DNA of 64,000 nucleotides, from contig CAAEMX010000035.1 in the NCBI GenBank assembly GCA_900757185.1, positions 1 to 64,000 on the forward strand, written 5' to 3'. Below, piece after piece: positions 16,231 to 24,871 of the stretch (position 1 is the stretch's first letter; every line of letters begins with the position of its first letter). The position numbers were made by a program, and so were the translations under genes. The notes under the pieces were generated by a model. It searched no databases and had not been told where the DNA came from. It worked only from the letters and a program-made list of their open reading frames with translations. This DNA comes from an uncultured Collinsella sp. (lineage in GTDB: Bacteria > Actinomycetota > Coriobacteriia > Coriobacteriales > Coriobacteriaceae).

Positions 16231-17355
16231 CTACGCCTCCGTGGGCTCCACACCTAGCTCGTTGCGGACGAGTTCGAATGCCGCGGCGATGGCCTTGTCC
16301 ATGTCGTAGTACTTGTAGCCGCCCAGACGACCGGCGAAGACCACGTCGCCCTCCTGCGCCGCCAGCTCCTCGTACTGCCTGTACAGGGCCTCGTTCCTGG
16401 CGTCGTTGATGGGATAGTAGGGCTCGTCGCCGGGCTTCCAGTCTGCCGGGTATTCGCGCGTGATGACGGTCTTGTCCTGCGTGCCGAACTCGAAGTGCTT
16501 GTGCTCGATGATACGGGTGTAGGGGACCTCGCGCTCGGTGTAGTTGACCACGGCCACGCCCTGGTGGTCCTGCTCGTTGAGCGTCTCGGTCTCAAAGCGC
16601 AGGCTGCGGTACTCGAGCGTGCCCAGCTTAAAGTCGTAGAACGCGTCGATGGGGCCGCAGTAGATCGTCTTGGCGGCGATATCGGGCTCGGCGGCGACCA
16701 GCTCCTTGTACTCCACGCCGCAGCGCACCTCGATGCCCTCGAGCATGTTGGCGACCATCTTGGTGTAGCCGCCCACGGGGATGCCCTGGTAGCGGTCGTT
16801 GAAGTAGTTGTTGTCGTAGGTGAAGCGGCAGGGGAGGCGCTTTATGATGCTCGCGGGCAGGTCCTTGCAGTCGCGGCCCCACTGCTTCTCGGTGTAGCCC
16901 TTCACGAGCGTCTCGAAGATGTCGCGGCCGACGAGCGACAGCGCCTGCTCCTCGAGGTTCTGCGGCTCTCCGATGTTCTCGGCGGCCACCTGCTCGGCGA
17001 TCTTGGCGCGGGCGTCCGCCGGCGTGACGACGCCCGGCCACATCTTGGCGAAGGTGTTCATGTTGAAGGGCATGTTGTACATGTTGCCGTGGAAGTTGGC
17101 TACCGGCGAGTTGACGTAGCTGTTGAACTCGGCGAAGCGGTTGACGTAGTCCCAGACGTCCCTCATGGAGGTGTGGAAGATGTGCGCGCCGTAGCGGTGG
17201 ACCTGGATGCCCTCGACGTCCTCGGTGTAGACGTTGCCGGCGATGTGGTCGCGGCGGTCGATGACCAGGACCGACTTGCCGGCGCGCCTGGCGGCATTGG
17301 CAAAGACGGCGCCAGAGAGGCCGGCGCCGACGACTAGGTAATCGTACTGGGACAT
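16231..17355 (-). CDS. glf: UDP-galactopyranose mutase
   Basis: 374 residues. This FAD enzyme converts UDP-galactopyranose to UDP-galactofuranose, the donor for Galf in surface glycans. FAD-binding YLVVGAGLSGAV (6-17) opens the protein, followed by KSVLVIDRRDHIAGN and, in the middle, VKGYTEKQWG and RLPCRFTYDNNYFNDRYQG, which are conserved in Glf. GGYKYYDMD lies near the C-terminus. An in-frame ATG 75 bases upstream is rejected: AAGGAGC sits just before the ATG at 17355 and the fold begins there. It is GC-rich like rfbB, so it may be part of the conserved frame of the locus. Confidence 0.95.
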   Translation of the reverse strand: MSQYDYLVVGAGLSGAVFANAARRAGKSVLVIDRRDHIAGNVYTEDVEGIQVHRYGAHIFHTSMRDVWDYVNRFAEFNSYVNSPVANFHGNMYNMPFNMNTFAKMWPGVVTPADARAKIAEQVAAENIGEPQNLEEQALSLVGRDIFETLVKGYTEKQWGRDCKDLPASIIKRLPCRFTYDNNYFNDRYQGIPVGGYTKMVANMLEGIEVRCGVEYKELVAAEPDIAAKTIYCGPIDAFYDFKLGTLEYRSLRFETETLNEQDHQGVAVVNYTEREVPYTRIIEHKHFEFGTQDKTVITREYPADWKPGDEPYYPINDARNEALYRQYEELAAQEGDVVFAGRLGGYKYYDMDKAIAAAFELVRNELGVEPTEA

Positions 17356-17433
17356 GGATATGCTCCTTTGCATGTCAATCGAACAGCTACTTAAGCTTTG
17401 GGACAAACAAACCTGATTATTTAGTCCCATGGA

Positions 17434-17871
17434 TTAGTGTAGCAGATACTCTTTCAGCAGCTCCAGTGCGTGGGCGTAGCCCATCAGGCCTTCGCCCGTA
17501 ATGGTGGCGAAGCAGGCCAGGCGGGCGTAGCTTATCTGGCGGAAGTCCTCGCGGGTCTCGACGGCGCTTATGTGGACCTCCACAGCCGGGATGGCGACGG
17601 CCTTGAGGGCGTCGAGGATCGCGACGCTCGTGTGCGTGTAAGCCGCCGGGTTGATGACGATGCCGTCGACCTTGCCGTAGGCCTCCTGGATCTTGTCGAC
17701 GATGCTGCCCTCGTGGTTGGACTGGAAAACCTCGACCTCGTCGAAGCCCTGTGAGGCGCCTGCCTCCTGGCAGATCTGGACCAGACGGTCGTAGTTGTCG
17801 CTGCCGTAGATGCCCGGCTCGCGAATGCCGAGCATGTTGAGGTTGGGGCCGTTGATGACGAGTGCTTTCAT
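17434..17871 (-). CDS. aroQ: 3-dehydroquinate dehydratase, type II
   Basis: 145 residues, typical for the dodecameric type II enzyme, which dehydrates 3-dehydroquinate to 3-dehydroshikimate. NGPNLNMLGIREPGIYG (8-24) holds the catalytic Arg/Tyr region, FQSNHEGSIVD (49-59) and INPAAYTHTSVAI (72-84) line the active site, and the EVH of EVHISAVETRE contains the catalytic Glu/His pair. It ends the aro operon after a 99-base gap from aroE-aroK that carries an inverted repeat. AAGGAAG precedes the ATG. Confidence 0.95.
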   Translation of the reverse strand: MKALVINGPNLNMLGIREPGIYGSDNYDRLVQICQEAGASQGFDEVEVFQSNHEGSIVDKIQEAYGKVDGIVINPAAYTHTSVAILDALKAVAIPAVEVHISAVETREDFRQISYARLACFATITGEGLMGYAHALELLKEYLLH

Positions 17872-17935
17872 GGTTGCTTCCTTTGCGGTTGGGCGGTGTG
17901 GCTGGTCATGCGATCTTCGGCGTTTGCCCAGATAA

Positions 17936-17972
17936 AACCTGCCAAAATAAACCTGTCCCTTTTTGGCAGGTT
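17936..17972 (-). repeat. 12-bp inverted repeat after aroE-aroK
   Basis: AACCTGCCAAAA (17936-17947) is the reverse complement of TTTTGGCAGGTT (17961-17972). On the minus strand the hairpin starts in the stop codon of aroE-aroK and is followed by TTAT, so it may weaken read-through into aroQ. The sequence between, containing GGGACAGGTTTA on the minus strand, suggests a dispersed element rather than a simple terminator. Confidence 0.6.
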
Positions 17973-19209
17973 AGAGGGTCTCGACGATGGCGGCCGCGGT
18001 GTTGACGGCGCAGTCGCGTGAGTCGATGATGTAGTCGGCCCAGGCGCGGTAACGCGGCATGCGCTGCTCGGCCAGCTTGTCGATTCCGTCGCGGGCGGTG
18101 ATGGGGCGTCCCTTGTGGGCGAGCTCGTCCAGTTTGCGGTTGAGCATCACGATCTGGCTGTTCTGGTGCAGCAGCGGGTAGTTCTCGTCGCGCGTGACCA
18201 CGCCGCCGCCGGTGGAGAGCACCAGGCCGCTGCGCTTGGAGATGTCGGACAACGCCGCCGTCTCCTGCTCGCGGAAGGCCGCCTCGCCGCGCTCGACGAT
18301 ATAGTCGGCACAGGGCATGCCTAGGCGCTCCTCGAGGGCGCGGTCCAGATCGATGTGCTCGCGACCCGTGAGCAGGGCGATCTGCTCGCCTACGCGGGTC
18401 TTGCCCGAACCCGGCATGCCAATCAGGGCGATGTTCTGCTCGCGGCGGGAAAGTCGTTCCGTTACGTCCAGGATGCGCTCGCGCGGGGTGACCTGGCCGG
18501 TGTAGCGCTCGACGGCTTGCGCTGCCTGGGCCACAAGCATGAGCAGGCCGTCGATGCAGGGGATGCCGCGGCGCTCGGCCTCGAGCATCAGGCCCGTGCG
18601 GGCGGGGTTGTAGACAATGTCGATGACGCCCTCGAGCGCGTCGAGCCCTTCGAGCGTGCAAGGCGCGTCGGGGCAGTGGGGGAACATGCCGGCAGGCGTG
18701 CAGTTGACGAGCAACGCGGCATCGGATTGCTGCGCGATGTTGCCGTAGTTAACCTCGCTTGAGCGGCCAACGGGCACCACGGTGGCGCCGAGATCGCCGA
18801 GTACCATGCTGGCCGTAGTGCCGGCACCACCGGTGGCACCGAGCACGAGGGCCTTCTTGCCGTCAACCTCAACGCCCAGTTCCTCGACCAGGCACTGAAA
18901 ACCAAAGTAGTCGGTGTTGTCGCCGCGCAGGCGACCGTCAAACAGGCGCGTGATGGTGTTGACGTTGCCCATGCGCTCAGCCAGCGGACTCAGCTCGTCC
19001 AGGTATTCCATGACGGCGCGCTTGTAGGGGATGGTCACGTTGGTGCCCTCCCATTCGTCGCCCGTCATAAAGGTCTCAAGGTCTTCTGGCTCGCGCTCAA
19101 ATCGCACGTACTCGAGCCCCGCGAGTTCCTTGTAGATGGTCGGCGTGTAGCTGTGGCCCAGCACGCGGCCCAGCACGCCATAGGGGCGGGTTGCGGCGAC
19201 ATCTGTCAT
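17971..19209 (-). CDS. aroEK: Fused shikimate dehydrogenase / shikimate kinase
   Basis: 412 residues. Residues ~1-250 are AroE: GHSYTPTIYKELAG (18-31), NVTIPYKRAV (57-66, with catalytic Lys63), GDNTDYFGF (97-105, with Asp100 region) and the NADP loop LGATGGAGTTAS (123-134). Residues ~255-412 are AroK: Walker A GMPGSGKT (264-271), HIDLDRALEERLGM, and FREQET followed by VLSTGGGVV. It reduces dehydroshikimate and phosphorylates shikimate to shikimate-3-phosphate. The gene starts one base after the pheA stop. A fusion of the consecutive steps is known in some Actinobacteria. Confidence 0.95.
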   Translation of the reverse strand: MTDVAATRPYGVLGRVLGHSYTPTIYKELAGLEYVRFEREPEDLETFMTGDEWEGTNVTIPYKRAVMEYLDELSPLAERMGNVNTITRLFDGRLRGDNTDYFGFQCLVEELGVEVDGKKALVLGATGGAGTTASMVLGDLGATVVPVGRSSEVNYGNIAQQSDAALLVNCTPAGMFPHCPDAPCTLEGLDALEGVIDIVYNPARTGLMLEAERRGIPCIDGLLMLVAQAAQAVERYTGQVTPRERILDVTERLSRREQNIALIGMPGSGKTRVGEQIALLTGREHIDLDRALEERLGMPCADYIVERGEAAFREQETAALSDISKRSGLVLSTGGGVVTRDENYPLLHQNSQIVMLNRKLDELAHKGRPITARDGIDKLAEQRMPRYRAWADYIIDSRDCAVNTAAAIVETL

Positions 19210-20355
19210 CTAGAGCACCTCCGTGTAGCTGCCAAAGTAGGTGAAGCTCTCGCACACGTCGTCGATAGAATCGAGCAAGTCGTCGAGGGCCTTGCTGCCA
19301 AAGGGACAGTCCAGATCAAAGTAGAACATAAACTCAAAGTCGCGGCCGGGGATGGGGCGGCTCTGGAGTTTGATGAGGTTGATGTTGAGCGCGTAGAATC
19401 GCTCGAGCACGCGGTAGAGGGCGCCCGGCTCATTGGCCGTGGTGATCATGAGCGAGGTGCGGTTGGCGCCGGGGTATACGCGCGGCTCGCGGCTGATGAC
19501 GACAAAGCGCGTGTAGTTGTTGTCCGAGTCCTGGATGTTGGGCTCCAGCACCTCCAAGCCGTAGAGCGCCGCACAGCTGCGCGAGGCGATAGCGGCGACG
19601 TCGGTGCGTTCGGAGTTGGCGACCATCTCGGCCGACATGGCCGTGTTGGGGTACTTGGCGGCGTGCAGGTCGTGCGCCTCGATAAAGCCGGCGCATTGGG
19701 CAATGGCCTGGCCGTGGCTGTAGACCTCGTGCACGTCCGCAAGCTTGGTGCCGGGCTTGACGAGCAGGTTGTGGTCGATTTTGAGGCGAAGCGAGCGCAC
19801 GATGTGGAAGTCGAACTGGGCGAGCAGGTCGTAGACGGCGTTGACCGAGCCGGCGGTGGAGTTCTCGATGGGCAGCACGCCAAACTCGCAGAAGCCGTCG
19901 CGCACGGCACACATGACGCCCTCGAAGGTCTCGAAAAACGCGATGTCGGGCACGTCGAAGAGCTTGCACGCGGCGATTTGGCTGTAAGCGCCCTCGACGC
20001 CCTGGCAGGCGACGGTGGCCGTTTGAGGGAAGGGCGTGTCGGAGGCTGCAGCCGTGGCGTGGGCCTTTTGCGAGACGGTGATGCCCTTGAGCTCGTTGAT
20101 GTAGCGCTGCTGCTCGGCTTTGCTCATGCTCATGAGGAGACGGAACAGGGTGATGGTCTGCGCCTCGTAGCGCTCGGGCGCGCGGCTGGCGAGGTTGTTG
20201 AGCTTGGAGCGCTCACGGGCGGGGTCGAAGACGGCCTTGCCCATCTCGTTTTTTGACTTGGCGACCTCGGTGGCAATGTCCATGCGCTCGACAAAGCTGT
20301 TGAGGAGCGTGGTGTCGATGCCATCGATGGCCTGGCGGATGTCAGCAAGGTCCAT
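19210..20355 (-). CDS. pheA: Chorismate mutase / prephenate dehydratase (P-protein)
   Basis: 381 residues. Residues 1-90: AroQ-class chorismate mutase (ADIRQAIDGIDTTLLNSF). Residues ~113-290: prephenate dehydratase, with VACQGVEGAYSQ (115-126), LPIENSTAGSV (161-171) and the catalytic YTRF (281-284). Residues ~300-375: ACT regulatory domain with EPGALYRVLERF (309-320). The usual Phe-binding ESRP is QSRP here (331-334). It converts chorismate through prephenate to phenylpyruvate. The ATG at 20355 has AGGGGT upstream; earlier in-frame ATG at 20442 lies inside the end of aroC and gives a low-complexity leader, so it is rejected. Confidence 0.95.
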   Translation of the reverse strand: MDLADIRQAIDGIDTTLLNSFVERMDIATEVAKSKNEMGKAVFDPARERSKLNNLASRAPERYEAQTITLFRLLMSMSKAEQQRYINELKGITVSQKAHATAAASDTPFPQTATVACQGVEGAYSQIAACKLFDVPDIAFFETFEGVMCAVRDGFCEFGVLPIENSTAGSVNAVYDLLAQFDFHIVRSLRLKIDHNLLVKPGTKLADVHEVYSHGQAIAQCAGFIEAHDLHAAKYPNTAMSAEMVANSERTDVAAIASRSCAALYGLEVLEPNIQDSDNNYTRFVVISREPRVYPGANRTSLMITTANEPGALYRVLERFYALNINLIKLQSRPIPGRDFEFMFYFDLDCPFGSKALDDLLDSIDDVCESFTYFGSYTEVL

Positions 20356-20398
20356 GGAGACCCCTTTCACGTGTCGGGGGATGTTGAGGGGTGGGTAG

Positions 20399-21496
20399 TT
20401 AGCGCTGGGCGGCGTCTTCGAGGAGGGCGTCCCAGATGGCAAGGGCGGCGGCTGCCTCGGCTACGGGGACGGCTCGGGGGACGATGCAGGGATCGTGGCG
20501 GCCGTGGACCGAGAGCTCGGCATTTTCCATAGCGTCCATGTCCACCGTCTGCTGCTCGCGGCCAATGGAGGGCGTCGGCTTTACGGCCATGCGCCACATG
20601 ACGGGCGCGCCGGTCGAAATACCGCCCAGGATGCCGCCGGCGTTGTTGGACTCGACCTCGATCTCGCCGGTCTCGGCATCGATGCGGTACGGATCATTGT
20701 TCTCGCTGCCGCGCATGGCGGCCACGGCAAAGCCCATGCCAAACTCCACGCCCTTTACGGCGGGAATGCCAAACGCGATTTGCGCGATGCGGTTCTCGAT
20801 GCCGTCGAACATGGGGTCGCCGATGCCCGCGGGAAGCCCGTAAATGCCGCACTCCACGATGCCGCCGATGCTGTCGAGTTCGTCGCGCGCGGCTAGGATT
20901 TCCTCGCGCATGCGGCCGGCTGCGGCGGCGTCAATGCACGGCAGATCGTTCGTAAGGATCGCCTTGCGGTCGGCTTCGCGATAGACCATGTCGTCCATCG
21001 GCAGGTCGGAGATGCCGCCGATCTGCGCCACATGCGCCATCACGTTAATGCCGCGGGCCTCGAGTGCCTGCAGCGCAATGCCGCCGGCGATGCACAGGGG
21101 TGCCGTTAGGCGGCCGGAGAAATGCCCGCCACCGGCGACATCGTGCATGTTGTGATACTTCACGCGCGCAGAGAAGTCCGCATGTCCGGGGCGGGGCTTG
21201 CGGCGCAGCTCGGAGTAATCCTTGGAGCGCGTGTTGGTGTTCTCGATAATCGCGGCGATGGGCGCGCCAGTGGTATGTCCATCGACCACACCGGCGATGA
21301 TGTGGGCGGCGTCGGCCTCGCGGCGTTTGGTCGCGGTCTCGTCGCGACCGGGGGCACGACGGTTCAAAAAGGCCTGCAGCGCTTCTTTGTCAACGGCGAT
21401 GCCGGCGGGGACGCCATCGAGCGAGCAGCCGATGGCGGGGGAGTGCGACTGGCCGAAGATGCTTAAGTGCAAGACGTTACCAAAGGTAGAGGACAT
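20399..21496 (-). CDS. aroC: Chorismate synthase
   Basis: 365 residues. This FMN-dependent enzyme makes chorismate from EPSP. The N-terminal motif reads FGQSHSPAIG (14-23) in place of the common GESHG form, a variant seen in some anaerobes. RPGHADFSARVKYHNMHDVA contains the conserved RPGHAD, and GGGHFSGRLTAP the second signature region. The C-terminal RHDPCIVPRAVPVAEAA is the usual ending. One base separates it from the aroA stop region upstream. AGGAGG-like sequence in the aroA tail precedes its ATG. Confidence 0.95.
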   Translation of the reverse strand: MSSTFGNVLHLSIFGQSHSPAIGCSLDGVPAGIAVDKEALQAFLNRRAPGRDETATKRREADAAHIIAGVVDGHTTGAPIAAIIENTNTRSKDYSELRRKPRPGHADFSARVKYHNMHDVAGGGHFSGRLTAPLCIAGGIALQALEARGINVMAHVAQIGGISDLPMDDMVYREADRKAILTNDLPCIDAAAAGRMREEILAARDELDSIGGIVECGIYGLPAGIGDPMFDGIENRIAQIAFGIPAVKGVEFGMGFAVAAMRGSENNDPYRIDAETGEIEVESNNAGGILGGISTGAPVMWRMAVKPTPSIGREQQTVDMDAMENAELSVHGRHDPCIVPRAVPVAEAAAALAIWDALLEDAAQR

Positions 21497-21497
21497 G

Positions 21498-22817
21498 CTA
21501 TTCCTCCTCGAGCGTGACCTTGCCGCCCAGCAGGCGGTAGTGGTCGAAGAAATCGGGATAGGACTTGTTGACGGCCTCGGCGCCGTGGATCACGACCTCG
21601 CCGGTGGCGCGGCTCGCGGCGATAGCGGCCATCATGGCGATGCGATGGTCGTTGTGCGAATCGACCTCGCCGCCGGTGAAGGCATCGACACCCTTGATGA
21701 TGAGGTCATCGCCGGCAATGCGCACCTGCGCGCCCAGCGCGGTGAGCTCGCGGGTGGTCGTGACCAGGCGGTCGGATTCCTTGATGCGCAGACGGGCGCA
21801 ATCGCGGATAAAGGTGCGGCCCTGCGCCAGCGAGGCTACGGCCGAGATGACGGGCACCAGGTCGGGAATGTCGTGGGCGCTCATCTCAAAGCCGGCGAGC
21901 TTGTCGGACTGCACGGTGGCGGCGTTGGTGGAGCGCACGATGCGGGCGCCAAAGCGCGAAAGCGCGGCGAGCACGTTTCGGTCGCCCTGCGCGGAGCTCA
22001 GGGATACGCCCTCCACGGTGATGGGGTCGGCGCCGATAGCGCCGGCGCACAGCCAAAAGGCGGCGTTGGACCAGTCGCCCTCGACAGCAACGCTTCCGGG
22101 CGTGCGGTACGAGCCGCTGCTCACGCGGAAGTTCGTGACCTCGGGCTGGCCGTCCTTGGCCGGAATACGCTCGACGTTGACCTCGACGCCAAAGGCCTTC
22201 ATGGCCTGGATCGTCAGGTTGATGTAGGGACGGCTCTCAATGAGGCCGGTTACCTGCACGCAGGAGGGCTGGGCCAGCAGCGGGGCTGCCAGCAGAAGGC
22301 CGGAGATATATTGCGAGCTCACGTTGCCCGGAAGCACAAAGGTGCCCGGGCGCATGCGTCCGCTCGTCTTGAGCGGAAAACCGCCCAGGCCCTGTAGGTC
22401 GCAGCCGGCGGCGATGATCTCGTCCGAGAGCGGGGACAGCGGGCGGGCGCCCAAGCGCCCCTGACCCACAAAAGTTGCTTCTGCACCCAGCGCGCAGGCG
22501 ACAGGCAGCATAAAGCGCAGCGTGGAGCCACTTTCACCGCAGTCAAGCGTGCCGCCGGCAAGGGCCTTGAGCAGGCCAAACTCAACACTCTTCATGGTGG
22601 GGTGGACCTGGAAGCCGTCCTCGACGGTCTCGATGCGAGCACCCAGTGCCGTAAGGCAGCGCACCGTAGCCTCGATGTCGGCGCAGGTGGTGTTGCAGGT
22701 GACGTGTGTCTCGCCGTTGGCGAGCGCGGCGCAGATGATGAGACGATGCGCCATCGACTTGGACGCGATGGCGGGAACGGTGCCCTTAAGCGGGGACGGG
22801 GTGATGCGGGCTAGCAT
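21498..22817 (-). CDS. aroA: 3-phosphoshikimate 1-carboxyvinyltransferase (EPSP synthase)
   Basis: 439 residues. Transfers enolpyruvate from PEP to shikimate-3-phosphate. The N-terminus has the substrate-binding KSMAHRL (20-26), then CGESGSTLRFM, QYISGLLLAAPLL, and the catalytic RIKESDRL with Glu. NDHRIAMM near the C-terminus is also characteristic. Its first bases overlap the end of aroB by seven bases, which indicates translational coupling. The NxGTxxR-type motif reads ESGSTLR, common in this family. Confidence 0.95.
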   Translation of the reverse strand: MLARITPSPLKGTVPAIASKSMAHRLIICAALANGETHVTCNTTCADIEATVRCLTALGARIETVEDGFQVHPTMKSVEFGLLKALAGGTLDCGESGSTLRFMLPVACALGAEATFVGQGRLGARPLSPLSDEIIAAGCDLQGLGGFPLKTSGRMRPGTFVLPGNVSSQYISGLLLAAPLLAQPSCVQVTGLIESRPYINLTIQAMKAFGVEVNVERIPAKDGQPEVTNFRVSSGSYRTPGSVAVEGDWSNAAFWLCAGAIGADPITVEGVSLSSAQGDRNVLAALSRFGARIVRSTNAATVQSDKLAGFEMSAHDIPDLVPVISAVASLAQGRTFIRDCARLRIKESDRLVTTTRELTALGAQVRIAGDDLIIKGVDAFTGGEVDSHNDHRIAMMAAIAASRATGEVVIHGAEAVNKSYPDFFDHYRLLGGKVTLEEE

Positions 22818-23917
22818 GCGGATGCGTCTCCCTTCTGGCCGAGGCCCTCGGCAATGAGTTCGTGGAAAGTGGAAAGCGGTGTGCGGTCGATGCTGCAGCG
22901 GCCAATGCCGTGCGGAATCACCAGGTCGATGGTGTCGCCCGCGCGCTTCTTGTCGTGGAGCGCCTCGGCAAAGACGGCATCGGCATCTAGGTCGCAGCGG
23001 GTCTTGAGGCCATGGCGGGCGCAGAGTTCCTCAATACGACCGGGCAGTGCAGCATCGCAAACGCCGTGCAGGGCCGCGGCGCGCGTGATGATGCCCATGC
23101 CGATCGACACACAGTTGCCGTGTCCGAGCTCAAAGTGCTCGCAGGCCTCGACGGCGTGTCCGGCGCTGTGTCCAAAGTTGAGGAGCTTGCGCTGGTTGGT
23201 TTCGCGCTCGTCGGCGACGACCACGGCGCGCTTGATGTCGATATTGCGGGCGATGATGAGCGCTACGCGGGCCACGTCGCGGTTGAGCAGCTCCAGCGTG
23301 AGCGGGGTCTTCTCCAGCTCGGCGAAGAGCTCCGGGTCGGCGATCGCGGCGTGCTTGACGACCTCGCCGCAGCCGTCAGCGAACTGCTCGGGCGTGAGGG
23401 TCGCCAGGCATCCCACGTCGGCGATAACCACGCTCGGCTGCCAAAAGGCACCGGCCAAGTTCTTGCCGGCAGCCAGGTCGATGGCGGTCTTGCCGCCCAC
23501 CGACGAATCCACCATGGCGAGCAGGCTCGTCGGGATCTGCGCAAACTTGCAGCCGCGCATGTAGGTGGCGGCCACAAAGCCCGCCACGTCGCCCACGACA
23601 CCGCCGCCGAGTGCCACGATCACGTCGGAGCGCGAAAGCTCGTGCTCGGCCACAAACTCCAAAATGGCAACATAGGTTTCGGCGCGCTTATGGGCCTCGC
23701 CGGCCTCGAAGGTGCAGATGCTCACCTCGTAGCCTGACGCCTCCAGGCTCTGCTTAACGGGCATCTGGTAGAGTGGGCCCACGTTGGTGTCCGTCACGAT
23801 GACGGCCTTGGTGCCGCCGGCAGTGGCGCGTACGAGCGGTCCCGCCTGCTCCAGCAAAAACGTGCCAACATGCACCTGGTAGGGGCGTGCAGTGTCGATA
23901 TCGATGGTAATCGCCAT
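22811..23917 (-). CDS. aroB: 3-dehydroquinate synthase
   Basis: 368 residues. Converts DAHP to 3-dehydroquinate, using NAD and a divalent metal. GGGVVGDVAGFVAATYMRG contains the NAD-binding glycine loop, QIPTSLLAMVDSSVGGKTA is the strongest family signature, and LNFGHSAGHAVE plus GHGNCVSIGM hold the metal-binding His residues. The stop lies within the start of aroA. 36 bases separate it from tyrA. AAAGGAC precedes the start. Confidence 0.96.
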   Translation of the reverse strand: MAITIDIDTARPYQVHVGTFLLEQAGPLVRATAGGTKAVIVTDTNVGPLYQMPVKQSLEASGYEVSICTFEAGEAHKRAETYVAILEFVAEHELSRSDVIVALGGGVVGDVAGFVAATYMRGCKFAQIPTSLLAMVDSSVGGKTAIDLAAGKNLAGAFWQPSVVIADVGCLATLTPEQFADGCGEVVKHAAIADPELFAELEKTPLTLELLNRDVARVALIIARNIDIKRAVVVADERETNQRKLLNFGHSAGHAVEACEHFELGHGNCVSIGMGIITRAAALHGVCDAALPGRIEELCARHGLKTRCDLDADAVFAEALHDKKRAGDTIDLVIPHGIGRCSIDRTPLSTFHELIAEGLGQKGDASAC

Positions 23918-23953
23918 AAGCTTCGGTCCTTTCGACCTGGCGTGATGGGTGGT

Positions 23954-24868
23954 CTAGTGGGAGGCCTCGTCGTCGAGTGCGCGCTTAATGCGGTCGCCCT
24001 CGGCAAGGAGATTCTCCAGATAGCGCTGGTCGCGGTCCTTAAGGGCACGGCTGTAGGCGCCGAGCGACTCGATTAGATGGTCGATCTCGAAGGCGAGCGC
24101 GTCGGCGTCGTCGATCATGAGCTCGGACCACATCTGCGGGTTGAGGTGAGCCACGCGGGTGAGGTCGCGGTAGCTACCGGCCGAAAAGCCGTGGTGGACC
24201 TGAGCGGTCGGGCTCTTAACATAGGCGTTGGAGACGACGTGCGCGAGCTGGCTCGTAAAGGCGATGACGCGGTCGTGCTCGGCGGCGCTCGTTACGCTGA
24301 ACTTGCCAAAGCCCAGGGGACGCACCATCTCGCGCACCTGGCCCAAAAGCTCCAGCTTGAGCGCATCGTCCACTGCGGGCGGCACGAGCACGAGTGGCGC
24401 GCCCTGGAACAGGTCGGCGCGGGAGTGCGCATAGCCCGAGTACTGCGTGCCCGCCATGGGGTGCGCGCCCACAAAGTAAAAGCCGTGCTCGCGGGCAAGC
24501 TCAAAGGCGCGCTCGCACACGATGCCCTTGACGCCCACCGTGTCGATCACCACGGGGCCCATGATGGCCTCGGTATCGGTGGCGCCGGCGAGTGCCTGGG
24601 CATGCGCCTCGAGCCACTCGATGCAGGCCTCGGGGTAGCAAGCCAGGACGATGATGTCGCATTCGCCGAGTGTCTCGTCGTTGAGCTCGCCGGCGACAGT
24701 GCCCATGCTGGCGGCCGTCATGACATCGTCATCGGGGTCCCAGGCCAGCACGCGGACGCCCGCCTGCGCATAGCCGCGGGCAAAGCTGCCGCCAATGAGG
24801 CCAAGGCCGACGATGCCGGCGCACTTGGGGCCGCCCTGGTTAACGCGTGCGTTTCTTACCGTACCCAT
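23954..24868 (-). CDS. tyrA: Prephenate dehydrogenase
   Basis: 304 residues. Oxidises prephenate to 4-hydroxyphenylpyruvate on the tyrosine branch. The NAD-binding GLGLIGGSFA (21-30) follows a short 16-residue leader. GAHPMAGTQYSGYAHSRADL matches the substrate-binding region with its conserved His and Ser, and FTSQLAHVVSNAY the helical dimer domain. No ACT domain is present, so Tyr feedback control is not obvious from the sequence. It begins three bases after the DAHP synthase gene. Confidence 0.93.
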   Translation of the reverse strand: MGTVRNARVNQGGPKCAGIVGLGLIGGSFARGYAQAGVRVLAWDPDDDVMTAASMGTVAGELNDETLGECDIIVLACYPEACIEWLEAHAQALAGATDTEAIMGPVVIDTVGVKGIVCERAFELAREHGFYFVGAHPMAGTQYSGYAHSRADLFQGAPLVLVPPAVDDALKLELLGQVREMVRPLGFGKFSVTSAAEHDRVIAFTSQLAHVVSNAYVKSPTAQVHHGFSAGSYRDLTRVAHLNPQMWSELMIDDADALAFEIDHLIESLGAYSRALKDRDQRYLENLLAEGDRIKRALDDEASH

Positions 24869-24871
24869 GGG

